From Bradyrhizobium sp. AUGA SZCCT0283 (lineage in GTDB: Bacteria > Pseudomonadota > Alphaproteobacteria > Rhizobiales > Xanthobacteraceae): a stretch of 64,000 nt of DNA. Below the pieces are notes generated by a model that saw only the letters and a list, made by a program, of their open reading frames with translations, did no database searches and had not been told where the DNA came from. Positions 36,419 to 45,761 of this stretch are shown one piece after another (within the stretch, counting starts at the first letter, position 1; every line of letters begins with the position of its first letter). The translations under genes were made by a program, and so were the position numbers. Where the stretch lies: contig NZ_JAFCLU010000008.1 in assembly GCF_018130385.1 (NCBI RefSeq), forward strand, positions 186,001 to 250,000, written 5' to 3'.

Positions 36419-37446
36419 TACCGTTCCGTCAGCTTCAGTTCGATACGGCGGTTGCGCTTGTAGGCTTCTTCGGTGGGGGCGGTGTCGAGCGGCTGGAATT
36501 CGGCAAAACCGGCGGCGACCAGCCGCTGCGCGGGGACGCCGAGGAAAACCAGATACTGCACCACGGAGATGGCGCGCGCCGACGACAATTCCCAGTTCGA
36601 CTTGAACAGCGGCGAGTTGATCGGCCGCATGTCGGTGTGGCCGTCGACCCGCAGCACCCAGCCGATCTCGCTCGGAATCTGCTTGTCCAGATCGATCAGC
36701 GCGGTGGCGAGCTTGTCGAGTTCGGCGCGGCCCTCGGGCAGCAGCAATGCCTGACCGGTGTCAAAAAATACTTCCGACTGAAAGACAAAGCGGTCGCCGA
36801 CGATCCGGATGTCGGGGCGATTACCCAGAATGGCGCGCAGGCGGCCAAAGAACTCCGAACGGTAGCGCGACAATTCCTGCACGCGCTGCGCCAGCGCGAC
36901 GTTCAGGCGCTGGCCGAGATCGGCAATCCGCCCCTGCGATTCCTTGTCGCGTTTTTCAGAGGCCTCCAGCGCTTCCTCGAGCGCCGCGAGCTGGCGGCGC
37001 AGCGCGCTGATCTGCTGGTTCAGCACCTCGATCTGGGCGAGCGCGCGCGAGGACACCGTCTTTTCGGATTCGAGCGCCTTGTTGAGCTCGTTGGCGCGGC
37101 CCTGGGCGTCGCCACCGGCGCCGGCCAGCCCCTCGTAAAGCCCCTTGATGCGATCGCGCTCGCTTTCGGCAGCGGCGAGGCCGGCGCGCAATTGTCCGAT
37201 CTGGTCATCGAGCGAGATCTTGCCGAGCTTCTCCAGCGACAGCAGGTCGTTGAGCTGCGCGATCTTGGCGTTGAGCTGCTCCAGCGCCTTGTCCTTGCCG
37301 GTGACCTCCTGCGACAGGAAGAACTGCACCACCAGAAACACCGACAGCAGAAACACGATCGACAGCACCAGTGTCGACAGTGCGTCGACGAACCCCGGCC
37401 AGTAGTTGAAACCGGATTCGCTGCGGCGTGCACGGGCGAGGGCCAT
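36418..37446 (-). CDS. MotB/OmpA-like peptidoglycan-binding membrane protein
   Basis: A 342-residue protein with a short cytoplasmic N-terminus, one membrane span (~22-45) preceded by Asp21 in WPGFVDALSTL (the MotB/ExbD-like proton-binding position), a long coiled coil (~50-200) and a C-terminal OmpA domain (~220-342; VDGHTDMRP, NWELSSARA, NRRIELKL). It is a candidate stator partner of the MotA/ExbB-like protein encoded upstream (37621-38616). No flagellar genes are near, so it is not a standard MotB. Target of the putative ion-driven motion is unknown. Confidence 0.88.
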   Translation of the reverse strand: MALARARRSESGFNYWPGFVDALSTLVLSIVFLLSVFLVVQFFLSQEVTGKDKALEQLNAKIAQLNDLLSLEKLGKISLDDQIGQLRAGLAAAESERDRIKGLYEGLAGAGGDAQGRANELNKALESEKTVSSRALAQIEVLNQQISALRRQLAALEEALEASEKRDKESQGRIADLGQRLNVALAQRVQELSRYRSEFFGRLRAILGNRPDIRIVGDRFVFQSEVFFDTGQALLLPEGRAELDKLATALIDLDKQIPSEIGWVLRVDGHTDMRPINSPLFKSNWELSSARAISVVQYLVFLGVPAQRLVAAGFAEFQPLDTAPTEEAYKRNRRIELKLTER

Positions 37447-37464
37447 TGCTTGTCTCCACTATCG

Positions 37465-37607
37465 TGTCCCGGACGCGGTGCAGCGTGAAACGCTGCTCCG
37501 CAGAGCCGGGACCTGCTCGCGATGGGTCCCGGCCCTGCGTCGCATCACCATAGCGCGTCGAAGACGCGCGTAAACGCGCTTATGCGTGCTGCGCCGCGTC
37601 CGGGACA
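37465..37607 (+). repeat. Dispersed TGTCCCGGACGC-type palindrome
   Basis: Perfect 14-bp inverted ends TGTCCCGGACGCGG / CCGCGTCCGGGACA. Internal arms include AGCCGGGACC and GGGTCCCGGC. It fills the gap between the two stator-like genes, so it may affect their relative expression by forming mRNA structure. A second copy is at 53929-54037. Confidence 0.8.
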
Positions 37608-37620
37608 TGAACATTGCCCT

Positions 37621-38616
37621 TCAGCTCTTCTCGGGCTGTTTGGCGATCCGCTCCAGCAGCTTCTTGATCTCGCGGTTTTGCTCGCCCTGGCCGTCGGCCC
37701 ATTCGCGGATCATCTGCTGCTCGGTGCGCATATGCGCGACCAGGCCCTGGATGGCTTCGGCGAGGTTGGCCATCGCCGCCGTGGTGTTGCGGCTGCCGCC
37801 GCTCTCTTCAACCACCGCGCGCATCCGTTCCATCGCATGTTGCAATTCGCCGCCGATGCCGGATCCGCCATCGCCATATTCGCGCACGGTGGAGGCGAGC
37901 CAGTCCTCCAGGTCGGTGTAGAAGCGGTTCTGCGCCTGGCTCGACTGCAGGTCGAGAAAACCCAGGATCAGGGAGCCGGCGAGGCCGAACAGCGAGGACG
38001 AGAACGAAATGCCCATGCCGCCGAGCGGCGCGGCCAGCCCCTCTTTCAGGGTGTCGAACAGCGAGCCGGCATCACCACCGACCTTCAAGCCTTCGATCAC
38101 CTTGCCGACGGAGCCTACGGTTTCGATCAGGCCCCAGAAGGTGCCGAGCAGGCCGAGAAAGACCAGCAGGCCCGTCATGTAGCGGGAAATATCGCGGGCT
38201 TCGTCCAGCCGCGTCGCGATCGAATCCAGCAAATGCCGCATGGTCTGCTGCGAGATCGTCATCCGCCCGGAGCGCTCGCCGCCGAGAATCGCCGCCATCG
38301 GCGCCAGCAGGGTCGGCCGCCGCGCGAGCGCCAGCCCGGGATCGGCGATACGGAAATTGTTGACCCAGGCCACTTCCGGATAGAGCCGGATCACCTGCCG
38401 GAACGACAGGATGATGCCGATCAGAAGCACCGCGCCGATCAGGGCGTTGAGGCCGGGATTGGCAAAGAACGCCGCGATGATCTGCTTGTAGAGCACGACC
38501 GTGACCAGCGTGCACAGCACCAGGAACACCAGCATCCGCACCAGGAAAATCCGGGGCGAGGACAGTTTGCTCAGTTCGATTTCCATTTCGGAGCGGGAGG
38601 AAGGGCCTGAGGGCAT
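37621..38616 (-). CDS. MotA/TolQ/ExbB-family proton-channel-like protein
   Basis: A 331-residue inner-membrane protein with spans at ~23-43, 54-72, 147-167 and 200-222. The LVFLGLLGTFWGLIETV and GGMGISFSSSLFGLAGSLILGFLDL segments are the conserved channel helices of MotA/ExbB/TolQ. The large loop (~75-145) and a ~110-residue C-terminal helical tail are cytoplasmic. With the OmpA-like protein downstream it forms a two-gene module that I believe is conserved in Rhizobiales without an assigned role. ATG at 38616. Confidence 0.85.
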   Translation of the reverse strand: MPSGPSSRSEMEIELSKLSSPRIFLVRMLVFLVLCTLVTVVLYKQIIAAFFANPGLNALIGAVLLIGIILSFRQVIRLYPEVAWVNNFRIADPGLALARRPTLLAPMAAILGGERSGRMTISQQTMRHLLDSIATRLDEARDISRYMTGLLVFLGLLGTFWGLIETVGSVGKVIEGLKVGGDAGSLFDTLKEGLAAPLGGMGISFSSSLFGLAGSLILGFLDLQSSQAQNRFYTDLEDWLASTVREYGDGGSGIGGELQHAMERMRAVVEESGGSRNTTAAMANLAEAIQGLVAHMRTEQQMIREWADGQGEQNREIKKLLERIAKQPEKS

Positions 38617-38791
38617 TTGCGGGTGTCATCCGTTACGAAAAGCCGCGCTGGGGAACCAATATGGCACAGCGGGCTGGAGAAAAAAGCTGGGAAGCCGCGA
38701 TTTCGGGCAGACGATGGTGGAACCTCTTCCCGAAACCCGGCTTTGACATCAGCGTATTTTGGATCGTTTCGATGTCCAACCGGGATTTTTC

Positions 38792-39598
38792 ATGACGGCC
38801 TTATATCTCAAGGCGCTGGCGGCCATTGCCGCGTCGCTTGCGGTCCTGATGGCGGGCGCCTGGCTGGTGCAGCAGCGGACCGGCAATTCCGGCTGGGTCG
38901 ATACGATCTGGACCTTTTCGCTCGGCCTGGTCGGCGTCGGAAGCGCCTTGTGGCCGCTCGAGGGGGCCACGCCCAATGCCCGGCAATGGCTGGTGGCGGC
39001 GTTGGTCGCGATCTGGTCGCTGCGGCTCGGGGTTCACATTGCGATCCGCAGCGCAGGGATATCAGACGATCCCCGTTATGCGGACTTCGCCAGGGAATGG
39101 GGGACCGATTCTCCGCGGAGGATGTTCATCTTTCTCCAGAATCAGGGGCTCGGATCGATCCCGCTGGCATTCGCCATCTTTGTCGCCGCCCACGTGCCCG
39201 GCGACGGGTTGCGGCCGGCGGACTATCTGGGCGGGCTGATCCTGTTGACCGGCATTGTGGGCGAGGCGCTGGCGGATACGCAACTCAGGGCGTTCCGAAC
39301 CGATCCCGCCAACAAGGGCAGGGTTTGCGACGTCGGGCTGTGGCGCTGGTCGCGCCATCCCAATTATTTCTTCGAATGGTTCGGGTGGCTGGCCTATCCC
39401 GTCATCGGCATTTCGTCCGGCGACCCGCTTACCTATCCGTGGGGTTTCGCTGCCCTGCTGGGCCCGGTCTTCATGTACTGGATCCTGGTCTACGTGACCG
39501 GGATCCCGCCGCTGGAACAGCAGATGCTGCGCTCGCGCGGCGATCGCTATCTCGACTACCAATCGCGCACCAGCCCGTTCTTTCCGTGGCCGCCGTAA
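38792..39598 (+). CDS. DUF1295 membrane protein (steroid reductase/ICMT-like)
   Basis: A 268-residue polytopic protein of the DUF1295 family, distantly related to steroid 5-alpha-reductases and isoprenylcysteine methyltransferases. GLWRWSRHPNYFFEWFGWLAY and the C-terminal GDRYLDYQSRTSPFFPWPP are diagnostic. ATG at 38792 chosen. In many proteobacteria it sits with a cyclopropane-fatty-acid-synthase-like methyltransferase, as here, implying a shared lipid or fatty-acyl modification, though the reaction is not known to me. Confidence 0.9.
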   Translation: MTALYLKALAAIAASLAVLMAGAWLVQQRTGNSGWVDTIWTFSLGLVGVGSALWPLEGATPNARQWLVAALVAIWSLRLGVHIAIRSAGISDDPRYADFAREWGTDSPRRMFIFLQNQGLGSIPLAFAIFVAAHVPGDGLRPADYLGGLILLTGIVGEALADTQLRAFRTDPANKGRVCDVGLWRWSRHPNYFFEWFGWLAYPVIGISSGDPLTYPWGFAALLGPVFMYWILVYVTGIPPLEQQMLRSRGDRYLDYQSRTSPFFPWPP

Positions 39599-39691
39599 GC
39601 ATGATCCCGACCCGGAGGGCCGCGTTAGCGCAAAGTGGTGGCCGGTTTTCGCTCGCGACAAACGCGGAACGCGTTTGCGCGGAGATCATGC
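39599..39691 (+). repeat. Dispersed GCATGATC-type palindromic repeat
   Basis: Starts one base after the DUF1295 stop with GCATGATC and ends GATCATGC; an inner GTGGCCGGTTTTC segment and GCGACAAACGCG ... CGCGTTTGCG arms are typical of this Rhizobiales element. It separates DUF1295 from the methyltransferase gene. Confidence 0.75.
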
Positions 39692-39713
39692 TCAAAATGA
39701 AGGGAGTGGTCGC

Positions 39714-40742
39714 ATGAGCTTCGCCTCCACCATCATCGGCACCGCCGAACGGGTGCCGTTGCCCGATGTCATCATCCGCGCCGCAATTCACCGGCTATGC
39801 TCGCGCACCGCCACACGGCTCGCCACCGGGAACACGGAAAGCGATGCCTGGTTCGCCGACGAAATGGTGGCGCGCGCCGTTGCCGGATATACCGGCGAGG
39901 CCAACGCCCGGCGCTACGAAGTGCCGGCGGCGTTCTTCGCCCATGTGCTCGGTCCCAACCGCAAATATTCCTCGTGCTTCTACAAGGAGCCGGCCTCGAC
40001 ATTGCGGGAGGCCGAAGAAGAGGCGTTGCGCCAGACCGTCGAGCATGCCGATCTGGATGACGGGCAATCGATCCTCGAACTCGGCTGCGGCTGGGGTTCG
40101 CTGTCGCTTTGGATGGCGCGGCAATTCCCGCATTCGCTGGTGACAGCGGTCTCCAACTCGAACGCGCAGCGCGAATACGTCGAGGGTGAAGCCGCGCAGC
40201 GCGGCCTGGCCAATCTGCGCGTCCTCACGCAGGACATGAACGTGTTCGCGCCCGAAGTGCAGTTCGACCGTGTCGTCTCCGTCGAGATGTTCGAGCACAT
40301 GATGAACTGGCGCGAATTGATGACCCGCGTGGGCGAGTGGTTGAAGCCCAATGGCCGCTTCTTCCTGCATATCTTCACCCATCGCTCCGGCGCTTATCTG
40401 TTCAACCGCGCCGATGGCGAGGACTGGATCGCGCAACATTTCTTCACCGGCGGCGTGATGCCGAGCCATCATCTGATCCGGCAATATGCCGATCTGTTCG
40501 AGGTCGAAAAGGAATGGCGCTGGAGCGGCGTGCATTATCAGCGCACCGCGCAGGATTGGCTGGACAACTTCGACACGCATCGCGACGAAATCGAGCGCGT
40601 GCTTCGCAAGGTCCATGGCGGCGAGACGGCGTTGTGGATGCGGCGCTGGCGCTGGTTCCTGCTCGCCACCGCAGGCCTGTTCGGTTACGCCGGCGGCAGC
40701 GAGTGGGGCGTCAGTCATTATCGGCTGAAGGCGGCCTGTTAA
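39714..40742 (+). CDS. Cyclopropane-fatty-acyl-phospholipid synthase-like SAM methyltransferase
   Basis: A 342-residue class I SAM methyltransferase of the CFA-synthase-like group. The SAM loop is ILELGCGWGSLSLWMA (~122-137). CFYKEPASTLREAEEEAL, VSVEMFEHMMNW and FFTGGVMPSHHLI are family motifs. It lacks the long N-terminal domain of E. coli Cfa. ATG at 39714 with GAAGGGAG upstream. Probably acts with the DUF1295 protein on membrane acyl chains. Confidence 0.88.
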   Translation: MSFASTIIGTAERVPLPDVIIRAAIHRLCSRTATRLATGNTESDAWFADEMVARAVAGYTGEANARRYEVPAAFFAHVLGPNRKYSSCFYKEPASTLREAEEEALRQTVEHADLDDGQSILELGCGWGSLSLWMARQFPHSLVTAVSNSNAQREYVEGEAAQRGLANLRVLTQDMNVFAPEVQFDRVVSVEMFEHMMNWRELMTRVGEWLKPNGRFFLHIFTHRSGAYLFNRADGEDWIAQHFFTGGVMPSHHLIRQYADLFEVEKEWRWSGVHYQRTAQDWLDNFDTHRDEIERVLRKVHGGETALWMRRWRWFLLATAGLFGYAGGSEWGVSHYRLKAAC

Positions 40743-40823
40743 CGAAGCATTTAATGATTCGTGGGCCTTGCCTCACAAGATTACTGTTTGCCGCTTTCTC
40801 GTGCAGCGAAACGATACGTTTTT

Positions 40824-40886
40824 GACCATTGGTCTTAATCCCTTTTTCCGAGCCCGGAATGGAACCGACTCACAATCCAGTGAGTC
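40824..40886 (+). promoter_or_regulatory. Two palindromes upstream of the RND efflux genes, likely operator sites
   Basis: In the 319-base leader region (40743-41061) are GACCATTGGTC (40824-40834) and a 20-bp inverted repeat with arms GACTCAC / GTGAGTC and a 6-base spacer (40867-40886). Such palindromes before efflux operons commonly bind TetR-family repressors. No regulator gene is adjacent, so the protein would be encoded elsewhere. No other gene is seen in this gap. Confidence 0.45.
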
Positions 40887-41061
40887 CTGAAAAGGCATTG
40901 TTAGATCAGCGCGATAGCTTTGTGTGACATTGAGCCGCCACGAAAGCGTATTGCATCGCAGCAGGCTCGCCCTATCCTGTATCCATCAACCGTGAGTTCC
41001 CAAAGTCTCCTACGACAACGTCGCGAGTGCTCAATTCGCGCTTCAACTTTGAACTGGGGCA

Positions 41062-42276
41062 ATGCTTTCAATGTCCGGACTACAAACGCGATCGGCATGC
41101 ATCGTTTTGATGTTGGCTGCGATGGCGCCGCTTTTGGCTGGCTGCAACGAACCGATAGCTGCGTCAGCGGCAGCAAAACCGACCGAACCCGAGGTCGGCA
41201 CCTTCACCGTCAGACCTCAGGCCCGCGCAATTATCCGCGAACTGCCCGGCCGAATCGCACCGACACGCGTCTCCGATGTCCGTGCGCGCGTCTCCGGTAT
41301 CGTCGTCGAACGCTTGTTCCAGCAAGGCACCGAAGTGAAGGCCGGCGATCCGCTCTACCGGATCGACCCGAAGCCGTTCGAAGTGGAGTTGCAGGCCAGC
41401 GAAGCCGCCCTCGACAAGGCGATGGCCGCGCTCGATCTCGCCAGCCAGCATGCGCGGCGCATCGCAACGCTGACCAGCCAGCGCGCGGCGCCCGAGGCCG
41501 AGAACGAAAAGGCGATCGCGGCCCAGCGCCAAGCCGACGCCGAGGTCGGCAGCCGCAAGGCCGACGTCGCGCGCGCCAGGCTGAACCTTGATTATGCAAC
41601 GATCCGCGCGCCGATCAGCGGCGTCGTCGGCGCCGCGCTGGTGAGCGAGGGCGCGCTGGTGGTGCAGAACGAGACCACCAGTCTCGCCACGATCCAGCAA
41701 CTCGACCCGATCTACGCCGACTTCACCCAATCGGTCTCGGAGATGAACAAGCTGCGCCGTGCGTTTGACAGCGGCGATCTCGACCGGATTGCGCCCGACG
41801 CGGCCAAGGTCCGCCTCGTGCTCGACGACGGCACGGTCTATCCGGTTTCCGGCAAGCTGCTGTTTTCCGAAGCCAAGGTGGATGCCTATACGGGACAGGT
41901 CACGCTGCGCGGACAGTTTCCGAATCCGAATCGCGAGCTGCTGCCGGGCATGTATGTCCGCGTCCTGATCGAACAGGGCATCGATTCCGACGCCATCGCG
42001 GTGCCGCAGCAGGCGATCCAGCGCGATGCCGGCGGCGGCAGCGAGGTCTTCGTGGTCAAGGACGACGGCCGCGTGGCCACGCAGCCGGTCCGCACCGGCG
42101 CGGTGCAGGACGGCGTCTGGCTGGTGAGCGAAGGTCTCAAGGACGGTGATCGCGTCATCGTCGACGGATTCCAGAAATTCGTGCCTGGCGACAAGGTCAA
42201 GGCGAAGGCGTGGATCGATGCCGATGCCTCGGTTGGTACCATACCGGGCGCACCGGCGACGCAAGCCGCCCGCTGA
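41062..42276 (+). CDS. RND efflux periplasmic adaptor (membrane fusion lipoprotein)
   Basis: A 404-residue AcrA/MexA-like protein. Lipobox LLAGC puts the acylated cysteine at residue 28. RVSGIVVERLFQQGTEVKAGDPLYRID is the lipoyl-like half-motif, a helical hairpin covers ~100-165, and RAPISGVVGAALVSEGALV is the second half. LLPGMYVRVLIEQG and the beta-barrel/MP domains follow. It links the inner-membrane pump encoded next (10 bases on) to an outer-membrane TolC-type channel encoded elsewhere. Confidence 0.93.
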   Translation: MLSMSGLQTRSACIVLMLAAMAPLLAGCNEPIAASAAAKPTEPEVGTFTVRPQARAIIRELPGRIAPTRVSDVRARVSGIVVERLFQQGTEVKAGDPLYRIDPKPFEVELQASEAALDKAMAALDLASQHARRIATLTSQRAAPEAENEKAIAAQRQADAEVGSRKADVARARLNLDYATIRAPISGVVGAALVSEGALVVQNETTSLATIQQLDPIYADFTQSVSEMNKLRRAFDSGDLDRIAPDAAKVRLVLDDGTVYPVSGKLLFSEAKVDAYTGQVTLRGQFPNPNRELLPGMYVRVLIEQGIDSDAIAVPQQAIQRDAGGGSEVFVVKDDGRVATQPVRTGAVQDGVWLVSEGLKDGDRVIVDGFQKFVPGDKVKAKAWIDADASVGTIPGAPATQAAR

Positions 42277-42285
42277 GATCGGGAT

Positions 42286-45200
42286 ATGCCCAGCTTCTTC
42301 ATTGACAGGCCGATCTTCGCCTGGGTGGTTGCGCTTTTCATCTGCCTGATCGGCGCGATCTCGATTCCGCTGCTGGCGGTCGCGCAGTATCCGATCATCG
42401 CGCCGCCCTCGATTTCGATCTCGACCAGCTATCCCGGCGCGTCGCCGGAAAATCTCTACAACAGCGTCACGCGGCTGATCGAGGAGGAACTCAACGGCGC
42501 CTCCGGCATCCTCAATTTCGAATCCACCTCAGACTCGCTGGGGCAGGTCGAAATAACAGCCAACTTCGTGCCCGGCACTGAGACCGGCGCGGCCTCGGTC
42601 GAAGTGCAGAACCGCCTCAAGCGCGTCGAGGCGCGGCTGCCGCGCGCCGTGATCCAGCAGGGCATCCTGGTCGAGGAAGCCTCTTCCGCCGTGCTGCAGA
42701 TCATTACGCTGAACTCGACCGACGGCTCGCTCGACGAAATCGGCCTCGGCGATTTCATGATCCGCAACGTGCTCGGTGAAATCCGGCGCATTCCCGGCGT
42801 CGGCCGCGCCACGCTTTATTCCACCGAACGTTCTTTGCGGATCTGGATCGATCCCGCAAAACTCGTCGGCTACGGTCTCACCGCCGACGACGTCAACAAG
42901 GCGATAACAGCACAGAACGCGCAGGTGGCCTCGGGCAGCATCGGCGCCGAGCCGAGCACGCCGGAACAGAAGATTTCCGCATTGGTGTTGGTCAAGGGCC
43001 AGCTCGCCTCGCCCGATGAATTCGGCGCCATCACGCTGCGCGCCAATCCGGATGGATCGACCGTGCGGCTGCGCGATGTCGCCCGCATCGAGATCGGCGG
43101 CCTGAGCTATCAGTTCAACACGCGGCTCAACGGCAAGCCGACCGCGGGCCTTTCGGTGCTGCTGTCGCCGACCGGCAACGCGCTGGCGACCGCCAGCGCC
43201 GTCGAAGCCAAGATGAAAGAACTGTCAAAATTCTTTCCGGCCAATATCGGTTACGAAATCCCCTACAACATCACCCCCGTCGTCAAGGCCTCGATCAACA
43301 AGGTGCTGATGACGCTGGTCGAGGCGGTGGTGCTGGTGTTCATCGTGATGTTCCTGTTCCTGCAGAACATCCGCTACACCATCATCCCGACCATCGTGGT
43401 GCCGGTGGCGCTGCTCGGTACCTGCGCGGTGCTGATGGCGGCCGGCTATTCCATCAACATGCTGACGATGTTCGGCATGGTGCTGGCCGTGGGCATCCTC
43501 GTCGACGACGCCATCGTCGTGGTCGAGAACGTCGAGCGCATCATGGCGGAGGAGGGCCTGCCGCCGAAGGAAGCGACCCGCAAGGCGATGTCGCAGATCA
43601 CGAGCGCCATCATCGGCATCACGCTGGTGCTGATGGCGGTGTTCGTGCCGATGGCGTTCTTCCCGGGATCGGTCGGCATCATCTACCGCCAGTTCTCGGT
43701 CACCATGGTCTCGGCCATCGCCTTCTCCGCGCTGCTGGCGCTGTCGCTGACGCCGGCGCTGTGCGCGACGCTGCTGAAGCCGGTCGAAGCCGGCCATGGC
43801 CATGCCAGCAAGGGCGTGTTCGGCTGGTTCAACCGCGTGCTGGATTCCAGCCGCGGCAGCTATACGCGCACCGTAAAAGGTTCGTTGAAGCGCACCGGGC
43901 GCTTGATGCTGATCTACGCCGCGCTGTTGATCGGGCTCGGCTGGGGATTCGTCCGGCTGCCCGGCGGCTTCCTGCCGGTCGACGACCAGGGCTTTATCAC
44001 CACCGACGTGCAGACGCCATCCGACTCCTCCTATGCCCGCACCGAGGCCGCGGTCGAGCAGGTCGAAAAATATCTCCGCGACCGCGCCGGCGTCGAGGAC
44101 GTGACGTTCCTGACCGGCTTCAGCTTCCTCGGCCAGGGCGTGAACACCGCGCAGGCCTTCATCACGCTGAAGGACTGGTCGGAGCGGGGCCGGCAGGATT
44201 CTGCGGCTGCGATTGTCGCCGACATCAACCGCGATCTATCTTCGTCGATCCGCGACGCCAAAATTTCGGCGCTGCAGCCGCCGCCGATCGACAATCTCGG
44301 CAATTCCAGCGGCTTCTCGTTCCGCCTGCAGGATCGCGGCCAGAAGGGCTATCCGGCGCTGGTTGCCGCCGCCGATCGGCTGATCGCGGAAGCCAATGCC
44401 AGCCCTGTGCTGCAGAAGGTCTATGTCGAGGGACTGCCGCCGGCGCCGCAGGTCAATCTGATGATCGACCGCGAAAAGGCCGGCGCGTTCGGCGTCACCT
44501 TCGAGGATATCAACCAGACCATCTCGACCAATCTCGGCTCGAACTACATCAACGACTTCCCGAATCGGGGACGGATGCAACGCGTGATCGTGCAGGCCGA
44601 CCGGGCCAGCCGCATGAACGCCGACGACATCCTCAATTACAACGTCAAGAACAGCCGCGGGCAATTGGTGCCGTTCTCTGCCTTCGCCACGGTGCAGTGG
44701 TCGAAGGGCCCGACCCAGATCGCCGGCTTCAACTACTATCCCGCCGTGCGCATCTCCGGCGAAGCCAAGCCTGGCTTCACCTCCGGCGATGCCATCGCCG
44801 AGATGGAGCGGCTCGCGGGCAAGCTGCCGCGCGGCTTTGGTTACGAATGGACCGGTCAGTCGCTGCAGGAAAAGCTGTCCGGCTCGCAGGCGCCGTTCCT
44901 GCTCGGCCTCTCGGTGCTGGTGGTGTTTTTGCTGCTCGCCGCGCTCTACGAGAGCTGGACTATTCCGCTCGCGGTATTGCTGACAGTGCCGCTCGGCATT
45001 TGCGGCGCGGTGATCGCCGCCACGCTGCGCGGCCTGCCGAACGACGTCTATTTCACCGTCGGCCTGATCACCATCATCGGCCTGGCGGCAAAAGACGCCA
45101 TCCTCATTATCGAATTCGCCAAGGATCTGCGCGCGCAAGGCAAGCCGCTGGTCGAGGCCACGATCGAAGCGTGCTCACTACGCTTCCGCCCGATCCTGAT

Positions 45201-45441
45201 GACGGGCCTCGCCTTCGTCTGCGGCGTGCTGCCGATGGCGATTGCGACCGGCGCCGGCGGCGCCAGCCAGCAGGCGCTCGGCACCAGCGTCATGGGCGGC
45301 ATGATCGCGGTGGTGATCCTGGCGCTGCTGATGGTGCCGGTGTTCTTCGTCTCGGTGCAGCGCGTGCTGGCGGGGGACCGGGAGAAGGTGGAGGCGACCG
45401 CGGGAGTCGAGGTGGTCGGCCCGCCGGCGCCAGTGAAGTGA
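42286..45441 (+). CDS. RND multidrug efflux pump, inner-membrane transporter (AcrB/MexB-like)
   Basis: A 1051-residue HAE1-type transporter, the usual length. FFIDRPIFAWVVAL opens the first span. The proton-relay aspartates are in VGILVDDAIVVVENVER (TM4) and the partner lysine in GLAAKDAILIIEFAK (TM10). GGFLPVDDQGFITTDVQ begins the second periplasmic half. It exports amphiphilic drugs or plant compounds by proton antiport. No outer-membrane component follows. Confidence 0.95.
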   Translation: MPSFFIDRPIFAWVVALFICLIGAISIPLLAVAQYPIIAPPSISISTSYPGASPENLYNSVTRLIEEELNGASGILNFESTSDSLGQVEITANFVPGTETGAASVEVQNRLKRVEARLPRAVIQQGILVEEASSAVLQIITLNSTDGSLDEIGLGDFMIRNVLGEIRRIPGVGRATLYSTERSLRIWIDPAKLVGYGLTADDVNKAITAQNAQVASGSIGAEPSTPEQKISALVLVKGQLASPDEFGAITLRANPDGSTVRLRDVARIEIGGLSYQFNTRLNGKPTAGLSVLLSPTGNALATASAVEAKMKELSKFFPANIGYEIPYNITPVVKASINKVLMTLVEAVVLVFIVMFLFLQNIRYTIIPTIVVPVALLGTCAVLMAAGYSINMLTMFGMVLAVGILVDDAIVVVENVERIMAEEGLPPKEATRKAMSQITSAIIGITLVLMAVFVPMAFFPGSVGIIYRQFSVTMVSAIAFSALLALSLTPALCATLLKPVEAGHGHASKGVFGWFNRVLDSSRGSYTRTVKGSLKRTGRLMLIYAALLIGLGWGFVRLPGGFLPVDDQGFITTDVQTPSDSSYARTEAAVEQVEKYLRDRAGVEDVTFLTGFSFLGQGVNTAQAFITLKDWSERGRQDSAAAIVADINRDLSSSIRDAKISALQPPPIDNLGNSSGFSFRLQDRGQKGYPALVAAADRLIAEANASPVLQKVYVEGLPPAPQVNLMIDREKAGAFGVTFEDINQTISTNLGSNYINDFPNRGRMQRVIVQADRASRMNADDILNYNVKNSRGQLVPFSAFATVQWSKGPTQIAGFNYYPAVRISGEAKPGFTSGDAIAEMERLAGKLPRGFGYEWTGQSLQEKLSGSQAPFLLGLSVLVVFLLLAALYESWTIPLAVLLTVPLGICGAVIAATLRGLPNDVYFTVGLITIIGLAAKDAILIIEFAKDLRAQGKPLVEATIEACSLRFRPILMTGLAFVCGVLPMAIATGAGGASQQALGTSVMGGMIAVVILALLMVPVFFVSVQRVLAGDREKVEATAGVEVVGPPAPVK

Positions 45442-45761
45442 TAGACGTTGTCATGCTCAGTGACTTCGCGACGCCAGGGCTTCGCCGGGATTTGCGGTCT
45501 CGGGCCGTCGAGAAGCCTTGGCGCAGGCTGGAGGCCGATGCATCCAGTCCATGAACCGATAAATTTGCCGGGCTGACGCCGCGCCAGAGTCCGCTATGCC
45601 CCGATGCCCGACGTGCTGCTGCATAGCAGCGAAACGACGCTATGTGCCATAGGCGGACATGAACCATCCCTGCGTGGCATCCGCTGATGGCTCAGATTCC
45701 TTGCTGAGGCGGCAAGGACGAATGAACAAGCCAGTGCGATGGCCTAATCTGGGCTCGTTGT
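45442..45761. other. Non-coding gap, 320 bases
   Basis: No gene, terminator or named repeat could be supported here. The segment marks a change from the dense core gene order to the sparse patch that follows; it contains a GCTGCTGCATAGCAGC stem-loop-like sequence and little else. Confidence 0.5.

Noticed and set aside
36418..38616. Zorya-like anti-phage system (ZorA/ZorB)
   Set aside because: The MotA-like protein lacks the very long ZorA tail and there are no ZorC/ZorD or ZorE genes next to it.
43761..45554. 597-codon frame inside the RND pump gene
   Set aside because: Alternative frame of the same strand; lacks membrane segments and is fully explained by the pump gene.
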